From an uncultured Lachnospiraceae bacterium (GTDB taxonomy: Bacteria; Bacillota; Clostridia; Lachnospirales; Lachnospiraceae): DNA of 63,479 nucleotides. The notes beneath the pieces were generated by a model. It was given only the letters and a program-made list of their open reading frames with translations. It did no database searches and had not been told where the DNA came from. The stretch is taken from the NCBI GenBank assembly GCA_910579085.1, contig CAJTRU010000012.1, positions 1 through 63,479 on the forward strand, given 5' to 3'. Positions 63,381 to 63,479 of the stretch are shown here, piece after piece. Every line of letters begins with the position of its first letter. Position 1 is the first letter of the stretch. The position numbers and the translations under genes were made by a program.

Positions 63381-63479
63381 CCAGTTATCTTTTGTTGGTG
63401 TAATTTGGTGGGCGGACGGTTTCTGTGCCAGAGCCAGAATATTCCGTACAGGGGCACGTTCTCACTACGTTAACCCACG
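63381..63479. repeat. Left arm of another giant palindromic element, cut by the window end
   Basis: CCAGTTATCTTTTGTTGGTG (63381) followed by CGGACGGTTTCTGTGCCAGA and a segment with GAATATTCCGTACAGGGGCACG repeats the left arm of copy 1 (3994-4063) with only a few differences. The mirrored half should lie beyond 63479. Confidence 0.8.

Overview
The window comes from a low-GC, Gram-positive, flagellated and (by gene content) spore-forming Firmicute. Gene families, gene order and style (spoIIGA-sigE-sigG, a comM-dprA-topA-codY block leading into fla/che, FliY rather than FliN, FlbD/SwrD, GlnRS, eukaryotic-type HisA) fit a Lachnospiraceae genome of the Roseburia/Lachnospira/Agathobacter kind. The family-level assignment is an inference; the genus cannot be read from the sequence.

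Layout. 1-5.4 kb: secG, rnr, smpB and the tmRNA gene ssrA, the usual protein-export and ribosome-rescue cluster. A 1-kb noncoding gap between smpB and ssrA holds two giant palindromic repeats. 5.4-10.6 kb: a small SdpI-like membrane protein, an uncharacterised 140-aa protein, an ABC-2 polysaccharide/teichoic-acid type exporter pair and an LtaS-like phosphoglycerol transferase with an extra C-terminal domain. 10.7-14.1 kb: spoIIGA-sigE, sigG, ylmC/ymxH and nrdR. 14.1-20.5 kb: another giant palindrome, then comM, dprA, topA and codY.

20.7-58.5 kb is a nearly complete fla/che supercluster, all on the + strand: flgB flgC fliE fliF fliG fliH fliI fliJ, a MotE/MgtE-N-like gene, fliK flgD, a flagellar-operon gene, flgE flbD motA motB fliL fliM fliY fliO fliP fliQ fliR, a 1.5-kb repeat island, then flhB flhA flhF flhG, a PilZ gene, cheB cheA cheW cheC cheD, a small membrane protein, fliA, a FapA (DUF342) gene, two small uncharacterised genes, an MltG-like gene and hisA. 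It closes at a strong terminator near 58.55 kb. It encodes rod and basal-body parts, export apparatus, hook, stator, switch, chemotaxis adaptation and sigma-28; cheY, cheR, flagellin and the distal rod genes are not here. 58.8-63.3 kb: a SleB-type wall hydrolase, glnS, a DUF2225 gene and, convergently on the - strand, a Cys/His-rich DUF6062-like gene.

The most unusual content is a family of 0.28-0.46-kb, nearly self-complementary intergenic elements. At least six copies or pieces lie at about 4.0-4.45, 4.59-4.87, 14.3-14.58, 40.27-40.67, 41.06-41.46 and 63.38 kb to the window end. They appear to be built from interchangeable nested arms: an outer arm pair ending CAGTTATC/GATAACTG, an inner pair with TGGCAAATCCAAAG, and an apical AATGTTCC/GGAACATT hairpin. 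They carry no convincing gene. One cluster of them interrupts the fla/che supercluster between fliR and flhB.
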